Assembly (NCBI GenBank): GCA_030447865.1
Contig: JAUJOD010000002.1
Span: 255,881-319,880, forward strand
DNA length: 64,000 bases
Source of the DNA: Nocardioidaceae bacterium
GTDB lineage: Bacteria; Actinomycetota; Actinomycetes; Propionibacteriales; Nocardioidaceae
Reading direction: 5' to 3'
Below, piece by piece: positions 29,517 to 37,569 of the stretch (positions are counted from its first letter, which is position 1; every line of letters starts with the position of its first letter). A model generated the notes under the pieces. The model searched no databases. It saw nothing but the letters and a program-made list of their open reading frames with translations, and was not told the DNA's origin. The position numbers and the translations under genes are program-made.

Positions 29517-31526
29517 TCACTCATGACCGCGGCGTACGCCACCGGCGATGAAGCTCTCCCGGTCGGCCCGCTCCTCAGCGGCTGCCGAAGAGCGGAGCTG
29601 GAACGGCACGGAGGTCACCATCACCCCGGGGGTGAACAGCAGCCTGCCCTTCAGGCGCAGCGCGCTCTGGTTGTGCAGCAGCTGCTCCCACCACCGCCCG
29701 ACGACGTACTCGGGGATGTAGACGGTGACCACGTCGCGTGGGCTCCGGCGCCTGATGTCCCTGACGTAGTCGAGGATCGGCCGGGTGATCTCACGGTACG
29801 GCGACTCGAGCACCCGCAGCGGGATCGGCAGCCCCGCCTCGTCCCAGGCGGCCAGCAGGTTGGCAGTGGCGTCGTCGTCTACGTCAACGGTGATCGCCTC
29901 CAGGGTGTCGGGGCGCGACGCCCGTGCGTAGGCCACCGCGCGCAAGGTCGGCTTGTGCACCTTCGAGACGAGTACGACCGCGTGGATCCGGGATGGAAGC
30001 GACGCATCTTCGTCCGCCGCTGTGAGTTCACGCGACACGATGTCGTAGTGGTGCCGGATGGCCTTCATCACGAAGAAGATGACGGCCATGGCCAGTATCG
30101 CGATCCATGCGCCGGCCAGGAACTTGGTCACCAGAACGACAACGAGGACCGTCGCTGTGATGCTCAGCCCGAACCCGTTGATCAACCTGCTGCGCAGCAT
30201 GCGGCGACGTTCGGTCGGGTCTGTTTCGGTGCGCAAGAGCCGGGTCCAGTGCAAGACCATGCCGGTCTGGCTGCACGTGAAGGAGACGAAGACCCCGACG
30301 ATGTAGAGCTGGATAAGGCGCGTTACTTCGGCGTCGAACGCGATGATCAAGAGCACGGCGAAGGCAGCCAGCAAGATGATCCCGTTGCTGAAGGCAAGTC
30401 GGTCTCCGCGGGTGTGCAGCTGGCGCGGCAGGTAGCCGTCGCGGGCGAGGATTGACCCCAGCACGGGAAAACCGTTGTACGCCGTGTTGGCCGCGAGGAC
30501 GAGGATGACCCCGGTGGCGGCGGTGACAAAGAAGAAGCCGGGCGGGAAGCCTTCGAAGACCGACCGCGCGATCTGCCCGATCACGGGCTCTTGGTGGTAC
30601 GCCGCGCCAACCGGCGTGCCGTCTGGCCGGAGCAACGCGCTGGCCGGGTGGAGAGCCAACTTCACGTCGACGATATTTGCGAGCGTGATGATGCTCAAGG
30701 CCATGGTGACCGCGATCATGCCGAGCACCAGCAGGGTGGTTGCGGCGTTACGGCCCTTGGGCTTCCGGAACGCCGGTACACCGTTCGCTATCGCCTCAAC
30801 ACCGGTCAGCGTGGCGCAGCCCGAGGCGAACGCACGCAGCAGCAGGAAGCCGAATGCGAGGCCGGTGAGACCGTCGGCGAACGTCTCATCGGGGACGATG
30901 CGAAGGTCCGCGCTCTCGGCCAACGGCAACCCGCCGGCGAAGAAGTACTGGAAGAAGCCCCAGCCGACGAGGCCATAGATGGCGACCATGAACAGGTAGG
31001 CCGGCACGGCGAAAGCGGTTCCCGACTCGCGCACGCCTCGCAGGTTCATCGCCATCAGTGCCAGGACGGCCAGCACGGCGACCGTGACCTGGTGTCCCTG
31101 CAGCGGTTCTATCGCGGTGGCTGCATACTGCGCGGCCGAGGAGATAGAGACCGCCACCGTCAAGACGTAGTCGACCAGCAGCGCGCTGCCCACCGACAGT
31201 CCAACCGTTGAGCCCAGATTGACGGTAGCCACCTCGTAGTCACCACCGCCGCTTTGGTAAGCCTGCACGTTCTGCCGGTACGACGCCACCACCGCAAGCA
31301 GCACGATCGCTATGCAGATGCCGATCTTCCAGGAGTAGGTGTAGGCGCCAGCGCCCGCCGCAGCGAGGACGATGAAGATCTCATCCGGCGAGTAAGCCAC
31401 GCTCGAAAGGGGGTCACTGGCGAAAACGGGAAGCGCGACCCTCTTCGGCAGCAGAGTCTCGCTGATCTGTCCGCTCCGGAGCTTGCGGCCAAGCAAGACC
31501 CGCTTGCCCAGATCGGCGATTCCCAC
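29517..31526 (-). CDS. APC-family permease (KimA-like, probable K+ transporter)
   Basis: Membrane protein of 669 residues with about 12 transmembrane segments and a C-terminal soluble domain of some 170 residues (from ADEDASLPSRIHAVVL). Conserved first helix region FASDPLSSVAYSPDEIF and GGGDYEVATVNLG match the APC permeases that include the c-di-AMP-regulated potassium importer KimA. The two TrkA regulatory genes transcribed divergently next door strengthen the potassium assignment. GTG 31526 follows a TANNNT hexamer by 6 nt. In mycobacteria the equivalent gene is Rv2690c beside ceoBC. Confidence 0.85.
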   Translation of the reverse strand: MGIADLGKRVLLGRKLRSGQISETLLPKRVALPVFASDPLSSVAYSPDEIFIVLAAAGAGAYTYSWKIGICIAIVLLAVVASYRQNVQAYQSGGGDYEVATVNLGSTVGLSVGSALLVDYVLTVAVSISSAAQYAATAIEPLQGHQVTVAVLAVLALMAMNLRGVRESGTAFAVPAYLFMVAIYGLVGWGFFQYFFAGGLPLAESADLRIVPDETFADGLTGLAFGFLLLRAFASGCATLTGVEAIANGVPAFRKPKGRNAATTLLVLGMIAVTMALSIITLANIVDVKLALHPASALLRPDGTPVGAAYHQEPVIGQIARSVFEGFPPGFFFVTAATGVILVLAANTAYNGFPVLGSILARDGYLPRQLHTRGDRLAFSNGIILLAAFAVLLIIAFDAEVTRLIQLYIVGVFVSFTCSQTGMVLHWTRLLRTETDPTERRRMLRSRLINGFGLSITATVLVVVLVTKFLAGAWIAILAMAVIFFVMKAIRHHYDIVSRELTAADEDASLPSRIHAVVLVSKVHKPTLRAVAYARASRPDTLEAITVDVDDDATANLLAAWDEAGLPIPLRVLESPYREITRPILDYVRDIRRRSPRDVVTVYIPEYVVGRWWEQLLHNQSALRLKGRLLFTPGVMVTSVPFQLRSSAAAEERADRESFIAGGVRRGHE

Positions 31527-31532
31527 GCTCGG

Positions 31533-31538
31533 ATGCTA
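31533..31538 (-). promoter_or_regulatory. Putative -10 hexamer, leaderless permease gene
   Basis: TAGCAT on the minus strand, 6 nt before the GTG at 31526. No Shine-Dalgarno is visible. Confidence 0.45.
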
Positions 31539-31678
31539 AACCACGGTCACCAGGTGCCTCAGACGGCGCGTGCGACCGGATCGCCGAGGACGCCTCGCGT
31601 TGTCGGTGTAGCGTCGAACCTGGCAGAGCCGACTGACCGCCAGCGGCCTCGAGCCGCCAGAACCGTCGAAAGGCCGCC

Positions 31679-32338
31679 GTGCACGTCGTCATCATGGGGT
31701 GTGGTCGGGTGGGCTCGACGCTGGCCCGCAACCTCGAGGAGCGCAAGCACTCGGTCTCCGTCATCGACTACAACCCCGATGCCTTTCGCCGGCTGGGTGC
31801 CGCCTACTCCGGCGACAAGGTCACCGGGTACGGCTTCGACCAGGCCGTGCTCGAATCGGCGGGCATCGCCCGCGCCGGCGCGTTCGCGGCAGTGAGCAGC
31901 GGTGACAACTCCAACATCATCTCGGCCCGGGTGGCGCGCGAGACGTTCGGCATCGACAACGTGGTAGCCCGCATCTACGATCCCCGCCGGGCCGCCGTCT
32001 ACCAGCGGCTCGGCATTCCGACCGTCGCAACGGTCCGCTGGACGGCTGACCAGATCCTGCGCCGGCTGCTGCCGGACGGTTCGGAGCCGGACTGGAGAGA
32101 CCCCTCGGGAGCGATCCGCATCAGCAACATCGAGGCACCCGTTGCCTGGATCGGCCGGCCGCTGACCGAGCTCGAGCGGACCGGGGCGCGGGTCGCCTTC
32201 CTGACCCGTCTCGGCGAGGGGATGTTGCCAGGTCCCGGCACAGTGCTGCAGGACAAGGACATGCTGCACCTGGTGCTGGCTGAAGCCGACGCCAACAGGG
32301 TTACCGCCGCCATCGCGGCCGGGCCTGAGGACCGCTGA
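31679..32338 (+). CDS. TrkA-type potassium transport regulator (RCK), first copy
   Basis: Cytoplasmic regulatory protein of 219 residues with an RCK_N Rossmann domain (GCGRVGSTLARNLE, about 7-20) and an RCK_C domain from about 140. It binds NAD(H) and gates a K+ permease or channel. Equivalent to CeoB of mycobacteria. The GTG at 31679 has GAAAGG 5 nt upstream. It overlaps the second copy by TGATG, so the pair is made together, and it is divergent to the APC permease. Confidence 0.92.
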   Translation: MHVVIMGCGRVGSTLARNLEERKHSVSVIDYNPDAFRRLGAAYSGDKVTGYGFDQAVLESAGIARAGAFAAVSSGDNSNIISARVARETFGIDNVVARIYDPRRAAVYQRLGIPTVATVRWTADQILRRLLPDGSEPDWRDPSGAIRISNIEAPVAWIGRPLTELERTGARVAFLTRLGEGMLPGPGTVLQDKDMLHLVLAEADANRVTAAIAAGPEDR

Positions 32339-33006
32339 TGCGGGTAGCCATCGCTGGTGCGGGGGCTGTCGGTCGTTCCGTCGCGGCTGAGCTGCTCGAG
32401 AACGGCCATGAGGTCCTGCTCATCGACAAGAACCCCAAGGCGATCAAGGCCGACAGCGTGCCGCGCGCCGAGTGGCTGCTTGCTGACGCGTGCGAGCTGT
32501 CGTCGCTCGACGAGGCGGCGCTGCAGCGTTGCGACGTTGTCATCGCGTGCACCGGTGACGACAAGGCCAACCTGGTGATCTCACTTCTCGCCAAGACCGA
32601 GTTCGCAGTGCCGCGGACGGTTGGCCGGGTGAACCATCCCGCGAACGAGTGGCTGTTCAGCGACGCGTGGGGCGTCGATGTCTCGGTCTCCACACCGCGG
32701 ATCATGTCGGCCCTGGTCGAGGAGGCCGTCACGGTCGGTGACGTCGTGCGCCTCTTCACCTTCCGGCAAGGAGAAGCGAACATGGTGGAGCTCACCTTGC
32801 CCGACGACTCGCCGTACGTCGGGTCACGGGTGAAAGAGGTGCCGTGGCCGGCCGACACGACGTTGCTCGCGCTGCTTCGCGAAGGCCACGTGCATACCCC
32901 CGACCCCGACGCCACCCTCGAGGGGCACGACGAGCTGTTGCTGCTTGCGACGACCGCTGCCGAGACTGACATCGAGCGGCTGCTGTCGCCGCACACCCAC
33001 CACTGA
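32338..33006 (+). CDS. TrkA-type potassium transport regulator (RCK), second copy
   Basis: Paralogous RCK protein of 222 residues, equivalent to CeoC. Nucleotide-binding loop GAGAVGRSVAAELLE at 7-21 and an RCK_C domain in the C-terminal third (VELTLPDDSPYVGSRVKEV). The start codon overlaps the preceding stop (TGATG). Two RCK proteins side by side usually form a hetero-complex on the permease. Convergent with the DUF3159 gene; the gap of 48 nt shows no strong hairpin. Confidence 0.92.
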   Translation: MRVAIAGAGAVGRSVAAELLENGHEVLLIDKNPKAIKADSVPRAEWLLADACELSSLDEAALQRCDVVIACTGDDKANLVISLLAKTEFAVPRTVGRVNHPANEWLFSDAWGVDVSVSTPRIMSALVEEAVTVGDVVRLFTFRQGEANMVELTLPDDSPYVGSRVKEVPWPADTTLLALLREGHVHTPDPDATLEGHDELLLLATTAAETDIERLLSPHTHH

Positions 33007-33054
33007 GGAAACACCAGCGGGGCGCGTGCCGGTGGCCCGCCTGGCGCCCGCAGG

Positions 33055-33792
33055 TCAGGAAGGGGCGGGGGTCTGCTGTGCCGTTGGGTGCTGTGCCGTC
33101 GGGCGCTCTGCCGTTTGGTCGAGGGGCGTCTCGTCCCTGTTCAGCAGCCACACCATCGCGGCGAGCACGCCAAGCTGCAGCGGCCAGCCCATCGCGATCT
33201 TTGCTATCCCCAGCCAACCGGCCTGGCCGGACGCCCACAGCGGGTACTGCACGATGACCCGCAGGATGCACGGAACAGCAAGCACCCAGGTCAGCTTGGC
33301 GCACAGGCGCACCAGCCGCGGGTTGTTGTGCCAGGCTGTGAGCTCGCCGGTGACGCCACCGATCATGAACCCGACAAGGGGCCACCTGATCAAAGCGGAG
33401 CCGGTGAGCACCACGGCGTAGACGGCGTTGTAGATCAGCCCCGGCAAGAACGCGTCCTCGGCGCGGCCCGAGCGCAGCGCGAAGAAAGCGGCGATCGCAA
33501 TGCCGATCATCGAGTTGACCACGAACTGCACCGTCGAACGCTGGAGCAGCCGCAGCACCAGCAACGCCACCGCGAGGGAGCCGGAGACGGTCAGGGAGAG
33601 CCGCAGGTCATGAGTGGAGATCCAGCTGAGGGTGAAGCCGAGCGTGGGGATAGCTCCCTCGAGCATGCCGCGCTTTCCACCAAGGGCCTTGGACAGCTGG
33701 GCCCGCACGAGCGCCTCGACCGTCGTGACCTCGGCTGGGCGGACCTCAGCCTTGACCTCGCTGGCTGATGACTGCGGCGTCGCCTCGCTCAC
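33055..33792 (-). CDS. DUF3159 membrane protein
   Basis: Integral membrane protein of 245 residues with about five hydrophobic segments from residue 45 to 215 and a cytoplasmic N terminus. It belongs to the DUF3159 family next to dut in actinobacteria (Rv2693c position); function unknown. The C terminus is a low-complexity stretch of about 20 residues rich in Pro, Thr, Ala and Gln, encoded by 15-bp tandem repeats. GTG 33792 lies 4 nt past the stop of the OB-fold gene, so the genes dut to DUF3159 form one operon. Confidence 0.82.
   Translation of the reverse strand: MSEATPQSSASEVKAEVRPAEVTTVEALVRAQLSKALGGKRGMLEGAIPTLGFTLSWISTHDLRLSLTVSGSLAVALLVLRLLQRSTVQFVVNSMIGIAIAAFFALRSGRAEDAFLPGLIYNAVYAVVLTGSALIRWPLVGFMIGGVTGELTAWHNNPRLVRLCAKLTWVLAVPCILRVIVQYPLWASGQAGWLGIAKIAMGWPLQLGVLAAMVWLLNRDETPLDQTAERPTAQHPTAQQTPAPS
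33075..33119. repeat. 15-bp tandem repeat, three units, in the DUF3159 3' end
   Basis: Units at 33075-33089, 33090-33104 and 33105-33119 read GCTGTGCCGTTGGGT with one to four changes. Being a multiple of three they only change the length of the Pro/Thr/Gln-rich tail. Confidence 0.75.
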
Positions 33793-33796
33793 CCGG

Positions 33797-34171
33797 TCAG
33801 ACCCGCAGCTCGTACCGAGGGTTGTACATCACCCGGCGACCGTCGTGGCACGAGACGCGCCCCCACGCCACCAGATCGGCGCCGGCCTTGATGCCAGGAA
33901 TGGTGCGCCTGCCGAGCCAGACCAACGTGATCACACCGGAGCCGTCGTACAGGGTGGCTTCGACGGTCGGGGTGCCGGCTCGAGGCGCCAGCGCAACGTT
34001 CTTCAGGTGACCGAAGACCCGGACGACTTCCCGATCGCTGACCGCGTCGATCTGCTGGCACCCATGCACCTCACGGGCGTGCCCCAGGGCGTGCGCGTCG
34101 AGCTCCTCGGGCGTGGCGGCCAACTTCTTCAAGGCACGCCGCAGACGCCCGGGGGCGGGGTCGATCCTCAT
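33797..34171 (-). CDS. OB-fold nucleic-acid-binding protein
   Basis: Small protein of 124 residues with an OB-fold in its second half (VRVFGHLKNVAL to VMYNPRYEL), matching the tRNA_anti-codon/OB family seen in this position in actinobacteria (Rv2694c). Probable nucleic-acid binding, role unknown. The N terminus has RRALKKLAATPEELDA, a helical segment. ATG 34171 lies 6 nt after a TANNNT hexamer that includes the DUF3710 stop codon. It can be read both as part of the dut operon and from its own promoter. Confidence 0.8.
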   Translation of the reverse strand: MRIDPAPGRLRRALKKLAATPEELDAHALGHAREVHGCQQIDAVSDREVVRVFGHLKNVALAPRAGTPTVEATLYDGSGVITLVWLGRRTIPGIKAGADLVAWGRVSCHDGRRVMYNPRYELRV

Positions 34172-34177
34172 GGTTTC

Positions 34178-34183
34178 AGCCTA
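34178..34183 (-). promoter_or_regulatory. Putative internal -10 hexamer for the OB-fold gene
   Basis: TAGGCT on the minus strand, 6 nt before the ATG at 34171. Its TAG is the stop codon of the DUF3710 gene. Confidence 0.4.
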
Positions 34184-34834
34184 GCTCTCGTCCGCCTGGT
34201 CGGCAGGCAGCCGGGCGTTGGCCGGCATCTGCAAGGCGATCATCTCCCGCGGCGCCATCGGCCCTTCGCCGCGTACGACGATCACGGACCGAAACGCTGT
34301 CTCGATCGGCCCGTCAGGGTCTGGGTCGGCGGCGCTCTTGCCCAAGAAGGTGCCGCGCAGCAGCCAGCGCGGACCCTCCACCCCGACGATGCGGCTGGGC
34401 TGGGTAGCCGACCGACCATCGGGCGTGCGGACCGGGACCACCACCTTGACCTCGGTGCCGAACTCGCCGAGCGACTCCGACGACGTCCCGCCCCGCCGCT
34501 CCGCCTCGGCAGCGATGTCGGCGCGGACGTCGTCCCAGATGCCACTGTTCCGCGGCGCCGCGAACGCCCGCAGCTCCAGCCCGGAGTCCGGCCCGGCGAG
34601 CATGACGGCCGCCACCGCTGACGTCCGTTGGTCGACCTGAAGCCGCAGCTCGAGGCCCGGCGCGCCTTTGACGACCAGGCCGCCGAGGTCGATATAGCTG
34701 TCGTCCTCGGCATCTGCGGTGGTCTCGGAACGATCCCATGGGCCGCGGGGGCGGTCGGCAGGCGGTTGGTCCTCGCTCGCCGCCGGCTCAGCAGGTACGT
34801 CGTCGGAGCCGGTGGGGCGTCGGCGGAAGATCAC
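34181..34834 (-). CDS. DUF3710 protein
   Basis: Soluble protein of 217 residues, member of the DUF3710 family always found downstream of dut in actinobacteria (Rv2696c position). The first 50 residues are acidic and disordered; the conserved part starts at [11 protein letters not shown] and includes [18 protein letters not shown] and [11 protein letters not shown]. No catalytic motif is known. The start GTG overlaps the dut stop codon as GTGA. Confidence 0.85.
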   Translation of the reverse strand: MIFRRRPTGSDDVPAEPAASEDQPPADRPRGPWDRSETTADAEDDSYIDLGGLVVKGAPGLELRLQVDQRTSAVAAVMLAGPDSGLELRAFAAPRNSGIWDDVRADIAAEAERRGGTSSESLGEFGTEVKVVVPVRTPDGRSATQPSRIVGVEGPRWLLRGTFLGKSAADPDPDGPIETAFRSVIVVRGEGPMAPREMIALQMPANARLPADQADES

Positions 34835-35334
34835 GGCGCATCCTCGGATGGCAGCTGGACTTGTCGGGGTGCGGCGGAGCGCGACGCGAAACCGCCGGTG
34901 GAGCCGTACCCCCCAGCGGCCCGGTGCGAGCCCGGAAGCCGGTCGACCTCAACGAACCTCGCCGGCTCGAACCGTTGGAACACCAGCTGGGCGATGCGGT
35001 CACCCCTGCAGACATGCACCGGCTCGGTCCGATCGAGGTTGATCAGCACGACCTTGACCTCTCCCCGGTAACCGGCGTCGATGGTGCCTGGGGCATTGAC
35101 GATCGACACCCCCGACTGCGCAGCCAGGCCGGAGCGGGGATGCACGAGGGCGACGTAACCGGCCGGCAGCGCGATGCCGATGCCAGTTGGCACCACGGCC
35201 CGGTCGCCCGGCGACAGTGTGACGTCAACGGTGCTGACGAGGTCAGCGCCGGCGTCTCCCGGATGGGCGTACGTCGGCAAGGGGACGTCGGGGTCGATCC
35301 GGCGGATCAGCACCTCGAGCATGTGCGATGTCAC
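34831..35334 (-). CDS. dut: dUTP diphosphatase
   Basis: Trimeric dUTPase, 167 residues, hydrolysing dUTP to dUMP and keeping uracil out of DNA. The five family motifs are seen: HPGDAGADL (1), PRSGLA (2), [15 protein letters not shown] (3), [10 protein letters not shown] (4) and the C-terminal GSTGGFAS (5) that closes over the active site. GTG 35334 is used; an ATG four codons in (35322) is possible. First gene of the dut-DUF3710-OB-DUF3159 operon, divergent from DUF3093. Confidence 0.97.
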   Translation of the reverse strand: MTSHMLEVLIRRIDPDVPLPTYAHPGDAGADLVSTVDVTLSPGDRAVVPTGIGIALPAGYVALVHPRSGLAAQSGVSIVNAPGTIDAGYRGEVKVVLINLDRTEPVHVCRGDRIAQLVFQRFEPARFVEVDRLPGSHRAAGGYGSTGGFASRSAAPRQVQLPSEDAP

Positions 35335-35405
35335 TCTCCCTGGCAGAGCTCGGACGCTCAGCGGCTGACCAGGCTACCTGGCGACGAGGGTGGCAGGCTT
35401 GGCCT

Positions 35406-35870
35406 GTGCACAGACCCGCCCAGCCCTACACCGAGACCCTACGGGTGCCCCCAACCTGGTGGGTGGCGGGTCTGCTGGTGGTCGTCGCCGTCTGGTGGGC
35501 GTTCTTCGTGGCCGGGCCGGGCAGCGTTGCGTTGGCGGCCGCCGCGGTAGCGCTCGCGATCGTGGTGACGGGGTTGGTGCGGTACGGCGACGCGACGGTC
35601 AGCATCGATGCAGGCGGGCTGCGGGCCGGGCGCGCACACCTGCCGTGGCGATACGTGGGCGCGGCGATCGCGTTGGACGCCGCGACGACCCGGCGGGCAC
35701 TGGGTGTGGACGCCGACGCTCGGGCGTACTTGCTGACGAGGCCCTACGTCGGGTGCGCGGTGAAGGTCGGCGTTGTCGACGACCGCGACCCGACGCCGTA
35801 CTGGCTGATCTCGAGTCGCAAGCCGGCAGAACTCGCCGCCTGTCTCAACGCCCGCGTCATGCAAGACTAG
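35406..35870 (+). CDS. DUF3093 membrane protein
   Basis: Small membrane protein of 154 residues with two close hydrophobic segments (about 18-58) and a soluble C-terminal domain beginning VSIDAGGLRAGRAHLPWRYVG. It belongs to DUF3093, divergent from dut in actinobacteria (Rv2698). GTG 35406 gives the usual VHRPAQPYTETLRVP start; the longer in-frame ORF would overlap the dut start. Function unknown. Confidence 0.85.
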   Translation: MHRPAQPYTETLRVPPTWWVAGLLVVVAVWWAFFVAGPGSVALAAAAVALAIVVTGLVRYGDATVSIDAGGLRAGRAHLPWRYVGAAIALDAATTRRALGVDADARAYLLTRPYVGCAVKVGVVDDRDPTPYWLISSRKPAELAACLNARVMQD

Positions 35871-35916
35871 GCAGCGCCAGCTAGTCAGGCCGACACACCA
35901 TCCGCAGGAGCAGCTT

Positions 35917-36264
35917 GTGGCCAAGAAGTCCGACAAGTCCGAGAAGAAGTCTGACAAGGGCAAGACGGCCTGGAGGATGCTCGGCACCGGCTCGGCGCTA
36001 GTCGCCGGGGTCGCGGCGGCTCGGGTGCTCGATGCGCTGTGGCACACGGCGACGGGACGCAAGCCGCCGAGCACACCCGAGAGCCCCGACATCGCCCATC
36101 GCGAGGCGCTGGTGTGGGCAGCGGTGAGCGGTATGGCGATCGGTGTGGCGAAGACGTACGCGACCCGCCGAGCTGCCCGCTACTGGGTTCGCTCCACCGG
36201 TGAGCTGCCGCCGGGCATGGCGGAGGACGCGTCGCTCCGCGACAAGCAGGAGATCTCGTCCTGA
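35917..36264 (+). CDS. DUF4235 protein
   Basis: Membrane protein of 115 residues with a Lys-rich start, two hydrophobic stretches (about 20-45 and 62-80) and YWVRSTGELPPGM at the end, features of DUF4235. GTG 35917 is preceded by AGGAG. Function unknown. Convergent with DUF4193; the stops are 4 nt apart. Confidence 0.82.
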   Translation: MAKKSDKSEKKSDKGKTAWRMLGTGSALVAGVAAARVLDALWHTATGRKPPSTPESPDIAHREALVWAAVSGMAIGVAKTYATRRAARYWVRSTGELPPGMAEDASLRDKQEISS

Positions 36265-36268
36265 TCAG

Positions 36269-36568
36269 CTAGGCGGCGCAGTCGGTGCAGATGAGCTGGC
36301 CGCTCTTGTCCGAAGCGAGCTGGCTGCGGTGGTGGACGAGGAAACAGCTCGAGCAGGTGAACTCGTCCTCTTGGCGCGGCAGCACCTGTACGGAGAGCTC
36401 CTCGTGGGAGAGGTCCGCCCCTGGCAGCTCGAACGTCTCAGCCGCCTCTACCTCGTCCTCGTCGACTTTGCCGGAGTTCTTGTCGAGGCGCCGCGCCTTC
36501 AGCTCCTCGAGTGAGTCCTCGTTGAGCTCTTCCTCGGTCTTGCGCGGTGCGTCGTAGTCAGTAGCCAT
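36269..36568 (-). CDS. DUF4193 zinc-ribbon protein
   Basis: Acidic protein of 99 residues with a C-terminal zinc ribbon (FTCSSCFLVHHR and LICTDC). N terminus MATDYDAPRKTEEELNEDS is the DUF4193 signature. In mycobacteria the equivalent (Rv2699c) is conserved near sigA; role unknown, possibly RNA polymerase-associated. ATG 36568 has a weak AAGTGAG upstream. Confidence 0.9.
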   Translation of the reverse strand: MATDYDAPRKTEEELNEDSLEELKARRLDKNSGKVDEDEVEAAETFELPGADLSHEELSVQVLPRQEDEFTCSSCFLVHHRSQLASDKSGQLICTDCAA

Positions 36569-36710
36569 CTGTGCTCACTTCTTGGTTGTCGAGTTGTGCG
36601 GCTTCGCATGGTGCACGGTCTGCAACGTCTAGGCACTGCATTTTGTGCCCGACCGGCGGCGAGATTGTGCCTGATTTCTCGGCCCGGCGCCACGTGAGGC
36701 CCCAGCCGCT

Positions 36711-37556
36711 TCACGGAGTGGGGAACTGCGACCTGATAACGGCGTCGAACAGCCGGTCAGGCAGCAGTCGTCGACTGGTCACAGCAGCGTGGGAGACCGG
36801 TCCGACGACGTACCGAGCGCGGGGACGGGCGGCCTCGGCTGACCTGACGACCACCCTTGCCACGACGTCGGCGGAGGAGGCGAGACTACGGCGCCGACCG
36901 TCGTACGCGCTGGCGTAGCGGGCAGCCAGCCGCTGCTTGAAATCGTCGTACGGCCCCTCTCCCCCGGCCGCTCCAGATTCGTCGATCGTGCTGATCGCCG
37001 TCGCGCCGAACTCGGTAAGCACAGGCCCCGGCTCGATCAGGCTGACACCGACGCCGAACGGCGCCACCTCGAGGCGCAGGGCGTCGCTGATGGCTTCGAC
37101 GGCGTGTTTCGTCGCGTGGTAGAAGCCCCCGCCCGGCAGCGAGAACCGGCCGCCCATCGACGACAGGTTGATGACGCGGCCGAATCGTTGGCGGCGCATC
37201 GCCGGCAGCACGAGTTGGGTCATCCGGACGAGGCCGAAGACGTTGGTCTCGAACTGACGGCGCACGTCGGCGAGGTCGGCCTCCTCGACTGGAGCTTGCA
37301 GGCCGTAGCCGGCGTTGTTCACCAACACGTCGACCGCGTCGTGCCGCGACTGCACGGCGTCGACGGCGGCGCGCATGCTGTCGTCGTCGACGACGTCGAG
37401 AGTCAGCGTGGAGATGCCGTCAGTTGCCAGGCCGGCGAGAGAGTCGGGGCGTCGGGCGGTCGCATAGACGGTGTGGCCGCGGGCGTGGAAGGCACGCGCG
37501 GTCGCCGCTCCGATGCCTGCGGAGCAGCCAGTGATGAGAACGGCACGGGACGGCAC
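36711..37556 (-). CDS. Short-chain dehydrogenase/reductase
   Basis: Classical SDR of 281 residues, NAD(P)-dependent. TGCSAGIG glycine-rich loop near residue 8, NNAGYG near 85, Ser in NLSSMGG and the catalytic YHATK. Substrate unknown. GTG 37556 begins at the family N terminus; the longer ORF upstream is the 3' end of hemH read in another frame. The promoter hexamer TAGCCT 7 nt upstream includes the hemH stop codon, so the gene may be expressed both with hemH and alone. Confidence 0.85.
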   Translation of the reverse strand: MPSRAVLITGCSAGIGAATARAFHARGHTVYATARRPDSLAGLATDGISTLTLDVVDDDSMRAAVDAVQSRHDAVDVLVNNAGYGLQAPVEEADLADVRRQFETNVFGLVRMTQLVLPAMRRQRFGRVINLSSMGGRFSLPGGGFYHATKHAVEAISDALRLEVAPFGVGVSLIEPGPVLTEFGATAISTIDESGAAGGEGPYDDFKQRLAARYASAYDGRRRSLASSADVVARVVVRSAEAARPRARYVVGPVSHAAVTSRRLLPDRLFDAVIRSQFPTP

Positions 37557-37563
37557 GCCCGTC

Positions 37564-37569
37564 AGGCTA
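37564..37569 (-). promoter_or_regulatory. Putative -10 hexamer of the SDR gene
   Basis: TAGCCT on the minus strand, 7 nt before the GTG at 37556; its TAG is the stop codon of hemH. Confidence 0.45.
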
